Source: Pseudomonadota bacterium
GTDB taxonomy: Bacteria > Pseudomonadota > Alphaproteobacteria > Rhizobiales > Beijerinckiaceae
Assembly: GCA_021812505.1 (NCBI GenBank)
Contig: JAKANG010000057.1
Coordinates: 1-7,338, forward strand
DNA: 7,338 bases
Direction of reading: 5' to 3'
Part shown: positions 6,327-7,338 of the stretch, piece by piece
How the letters are laid out: each line of letters starts with the position of its first letter
Numbering within the stretch: the first letter of the stretch is position 1
The notes under the pieces: generated by a model
The model's input: only the letters and a program-made list of their open reading frames with translations
Databases searched by the model: none
What the model was told of the DNA's origin: nothing
Position numbers and translations under genes: made by a program

Positions 6327-6623
6327 TCAGTGCTCGCTGGCCTCGCTGGCGTCCTCGACCGGCTCAAACTGATCGTCTGGCGCGCCCCAGATGATGAGAT
6401 CCGAGCTGAAACGCACGTCGAGACGCCTGACCGCCGCATCGGCGCCGCGCAGGACACGATAGGAACACAGCACGGCGCCAAGCGCCTCCGGAGGGAGGTT
6501 AAGCCGTTGCTTCAAGGGAGAAGCCGCCTTCAAGCGAACTTTCTGACCTGCGCGCATGCCTTGAGCCTTGGAGGACAACCAAGCGATCTTGCAGAGAAGG
6601 CGAGCGGCGCGAGACAAAAGCAT
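6327..6623 (-). CDS. Small hypothetical protein, possibly SH3-like barrel
   Basis: I do not recognise this 98-residue protein with certainty. From residue 23 it reads MRAGQKVRLK, then LPPEALGAVLCSYRV, RRLDVRFSSDLIIWGAPDDQFEPVE. This is an alternation of short strands with a GxxVRL opening, as in small SH3/KOW-like beta barrels. The tail is acidic. No signal peptide or clear membrane helix is present. The first 22 residues are basic and less conserved-looking. An alternative ATG at 6557 would give 76 residues that begin exactly at the barrel; neither start has a strong ribosome binding site. A promoter-like pair at 6671-6644 would place the transcript start near 6637, which fits the ATG at 6623. 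The gene is convergent with the pilus gene, with a 13-base gap. An overlapping plus-strand frame exists (6063-6638) but is much less protein-like. Confidence 0.6.
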   Translation of the reverse strand: MLLSRAARLLCKIAWLSSKAQGMRAGQKVRLKAASPLKQRLNLPPEALGAVLCSYRVLRGADAAVRRLDVRFSSDLIIWGAPDDQFEPVEDASEASEH

Positions 6624-6643
6624 GCTTTCCGCTCATGAAATAA

Positions 6644-6671
6644 ATATTATTGCCGCGCCGCAGCATGGCAA
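6644..6671 (-). promoter_or_regulatory. Possible promoter of the small hypothetical gene
   Basis: On the minus strand TTGCCA (6671-6666) and TAATAT (6649-6644) are 16 bases apart, each matching the housekeeping consensus at four or more positions. The site lies in a distinctly AT-rich patch of an otherwise GC-rich window. Transcription would start near 6637, about 14 bases before the ATG at 6623. Confidence 0.4.
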
Positions 6672-6685
6672 GTGAAATTCGTCTT

Positions 6686-6709
6686 ATTTTTGTATTTTTG
6701 TCATTTTTG
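6686..6709. repeat. Three ATTTTTG copies in an AT-rich patch
   Basis: ATTTTTG occurs at 6686-6692, 6694-6700 and 6703-6709, spaced 8 and 9 bases apart. The last copy lies within the final codons of the uracil-DNA glycosylase gene on the opposite strand. Short A/T repeats upstream of the promoter at 6671-6644 could act as an UP-like element or nucleoid-protein site, or be low-complexity drift. Confidence 0.4.
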
Positions 6710-7338
6710 AGGTCTCATCAGGGCTTCCGCCGCCAATTTGCGCGCAAGCGGGGCGATTTCCTTCTCGAACCACGGGCGCTCGCGCAACCAGGCGTTGTTT
6801 CGCCATGAGGGGTGCGGCAGCGCGAGGATATGCGGTTTCAGGTCGATATGTGCGGCGCAGAAGCGAACGGCCTCCTCGAGCGACGCTCCCTTGGGCAAGG
6901 GACGGCCGAGCCGCGCGCAATGGTATTCCTGCGCCGCCCGACCGACCGCGAAAATGACTTCGATCTGCGGCATCAGGCGGAAAAGCTCGTCATGCCATGC
7001 CGCGCGGCATTCGCGCCGCGGCGGCAGGTCGCCGCCCTTGGCGTCGTGGCCGGGGAAACAGAAGCCCATGGCGGCGACGGCGACGTGGGACGGGTCATAG
7101 AATTGCGCGCGATCGACGCCGATCCACGCTCTCAGCCGCTCGCCGGACGGGTCGTTGAAGGGAAGGCCGGTGGCGTTGACGCGCGTTCCCGGCGCCTGGC
7201 CCGCGACAAGCAGGCGGGCCTCGGCCGAAACCTGCAGCACGGGTCGCGGCTCGTGGGGCAGGGGCGCGCCCAAAGGGCGATCGACACAGAGGCGGCAGGC
7301 GCGGATGCGTTCGACCAGCGCCTCGAGCGGCGCCGAGG
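6701..7338 (-). CDS. Uracil-DNA glycosylase family protein, iron-sulphur type, N-terminus outside window
   Basis: The frame is open from the right edge to the TGA at 6703-6701, giving 211 visible residues. The family removes uracil from DNA in base-excision repair. The visible part begins with RIRACRLCVDRP, a C-x2-C pair (C14, C17). A second pair follows in GFCFPG (C93) and RREC (C110), 17 positions apart. This C-x2-C plus C-x16-C layout is that of 4Fe-4S family 4/5-like glycosylases. The active-site motif 1 is GQAPG (46-50), followed by the LPFNDPSG segment, and motif 2 is LPHPSWRN (about 173-180). The tail NNAWLRERPWFEKEIAPL is typical of this bacterial subgroup. A TTG at 7273 would start after the first cysteine pair and cut it off, so it is rejected as the start. 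The exact subfamily and uracil specificity cannot be settled by eye. It lies upstream of the small hypothetical gene on the same strand, with 77 bases between them. Confidence 0.88.
   Translation of the reverse strand, partial: SAPLEALVERIRACRLCVDRPLGAPLPHEPRPVLQVSAEARLLVAGQAPGTRVNATGLPFNDPSGERLRAWIGVDRAQFYDPSHVAVAAMGFCFPGHDAKGGDLPPRRECRAAWHDELFRLMPQIEVIFAVGRAAQEYHCARLGRPLPKGASLEEAVRFCAAHIDLKPHILALPHPSWRNNAWLRERPWFEKEIAPLARKLAAEALMRPQK

Noticed and set aside
6063..6638. 191-codon plus-strand frame spanning the end of the pilus gene and the small minus-strand gene
   Set aside because: It starts inside the pilus gene in another frame with no ribosome binding site, and its Arg-rich content is not protein-like compared with the minus-strand frame.

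Overview
This GC-rich window looks like chromosome from an alphaproteobacterium, most likely a nitrogen-fixing member of the Hyphomicrobiales/Rhodospirillales range. The reasons are a histidyl-tRNA synthetase with an alphaproteobacterial-type motif 2 loop, a HisZ protein beside an unusually long HisG, tad-type pilus genes, and the C-terminal end of what appears to be a DraT nitrogenase ADP-ribosyltransferase. The species cannot be named from the sequence alone.

Layout, left to right. Bases 2-259 (+) hold the last 85 codons of a DraT-like ADP-ribosyltransferase that enters from outside the window. Converging on it from the right is a minus-strand histidine block, transcribed right to left: hisS (3939-2440, histidyl-tRNA synthetase), a 94-base gap with a GC hairpin and T-rich tract, hisZ (2345-1245) and hisG (1243-272). 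hisZ and hisG are separated by one base. HisZ is a HisRS paralogue that partners HisG in the first step of histidine synthesis, so the block links histidine synthesis with histidine charging.

Bases 3940-4212 are a divergent intergenic region. It should carry the hisS promoter leftwards and the pilus-gene promoter rightwards, and its right half is dense in inverted repeats. To the right are three plus-strand genes: a small secreted protein with the CpaC-type pilus N-terminal domain (4213-4674), a TadE-family pseudopilin (4791-5414) and a second, larger cysteine-containing TadE/TadG-family pseudopilin (5411-6313) that overlaps it by 4 bases. The 116-base gap after the first gene carries a strong inverted repeat. 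These look like envelope or minor-pilin parts of a tight-adherence (Flp) pilus, but none of the core machinery (CpaA/B, secretin, CpaE, CpaF, TadB/C) lies in the window.

The right end is minus-strand: a small unrecognised protein (6623-6327) with a plausible promoter in an AT-rich patch, then the C-terminal 211 codons of an iron-sulphur type uracil-DNA glycosylase family protein that runs off the right edge (its N-terminus is outside).

No tRNA, rRNA, CRISPR array, insertion sequence or phage gene was seen. No gene-free stretch exceeds 300 bases. Most of the window is ordinary core genome. The points most worth a second look are the DraT fragment, the long HisG that coexists with HisZ, the palindrome-rich leader of the pilus gene, the inverted repeats between the pilus genes, and the small-protein gene.
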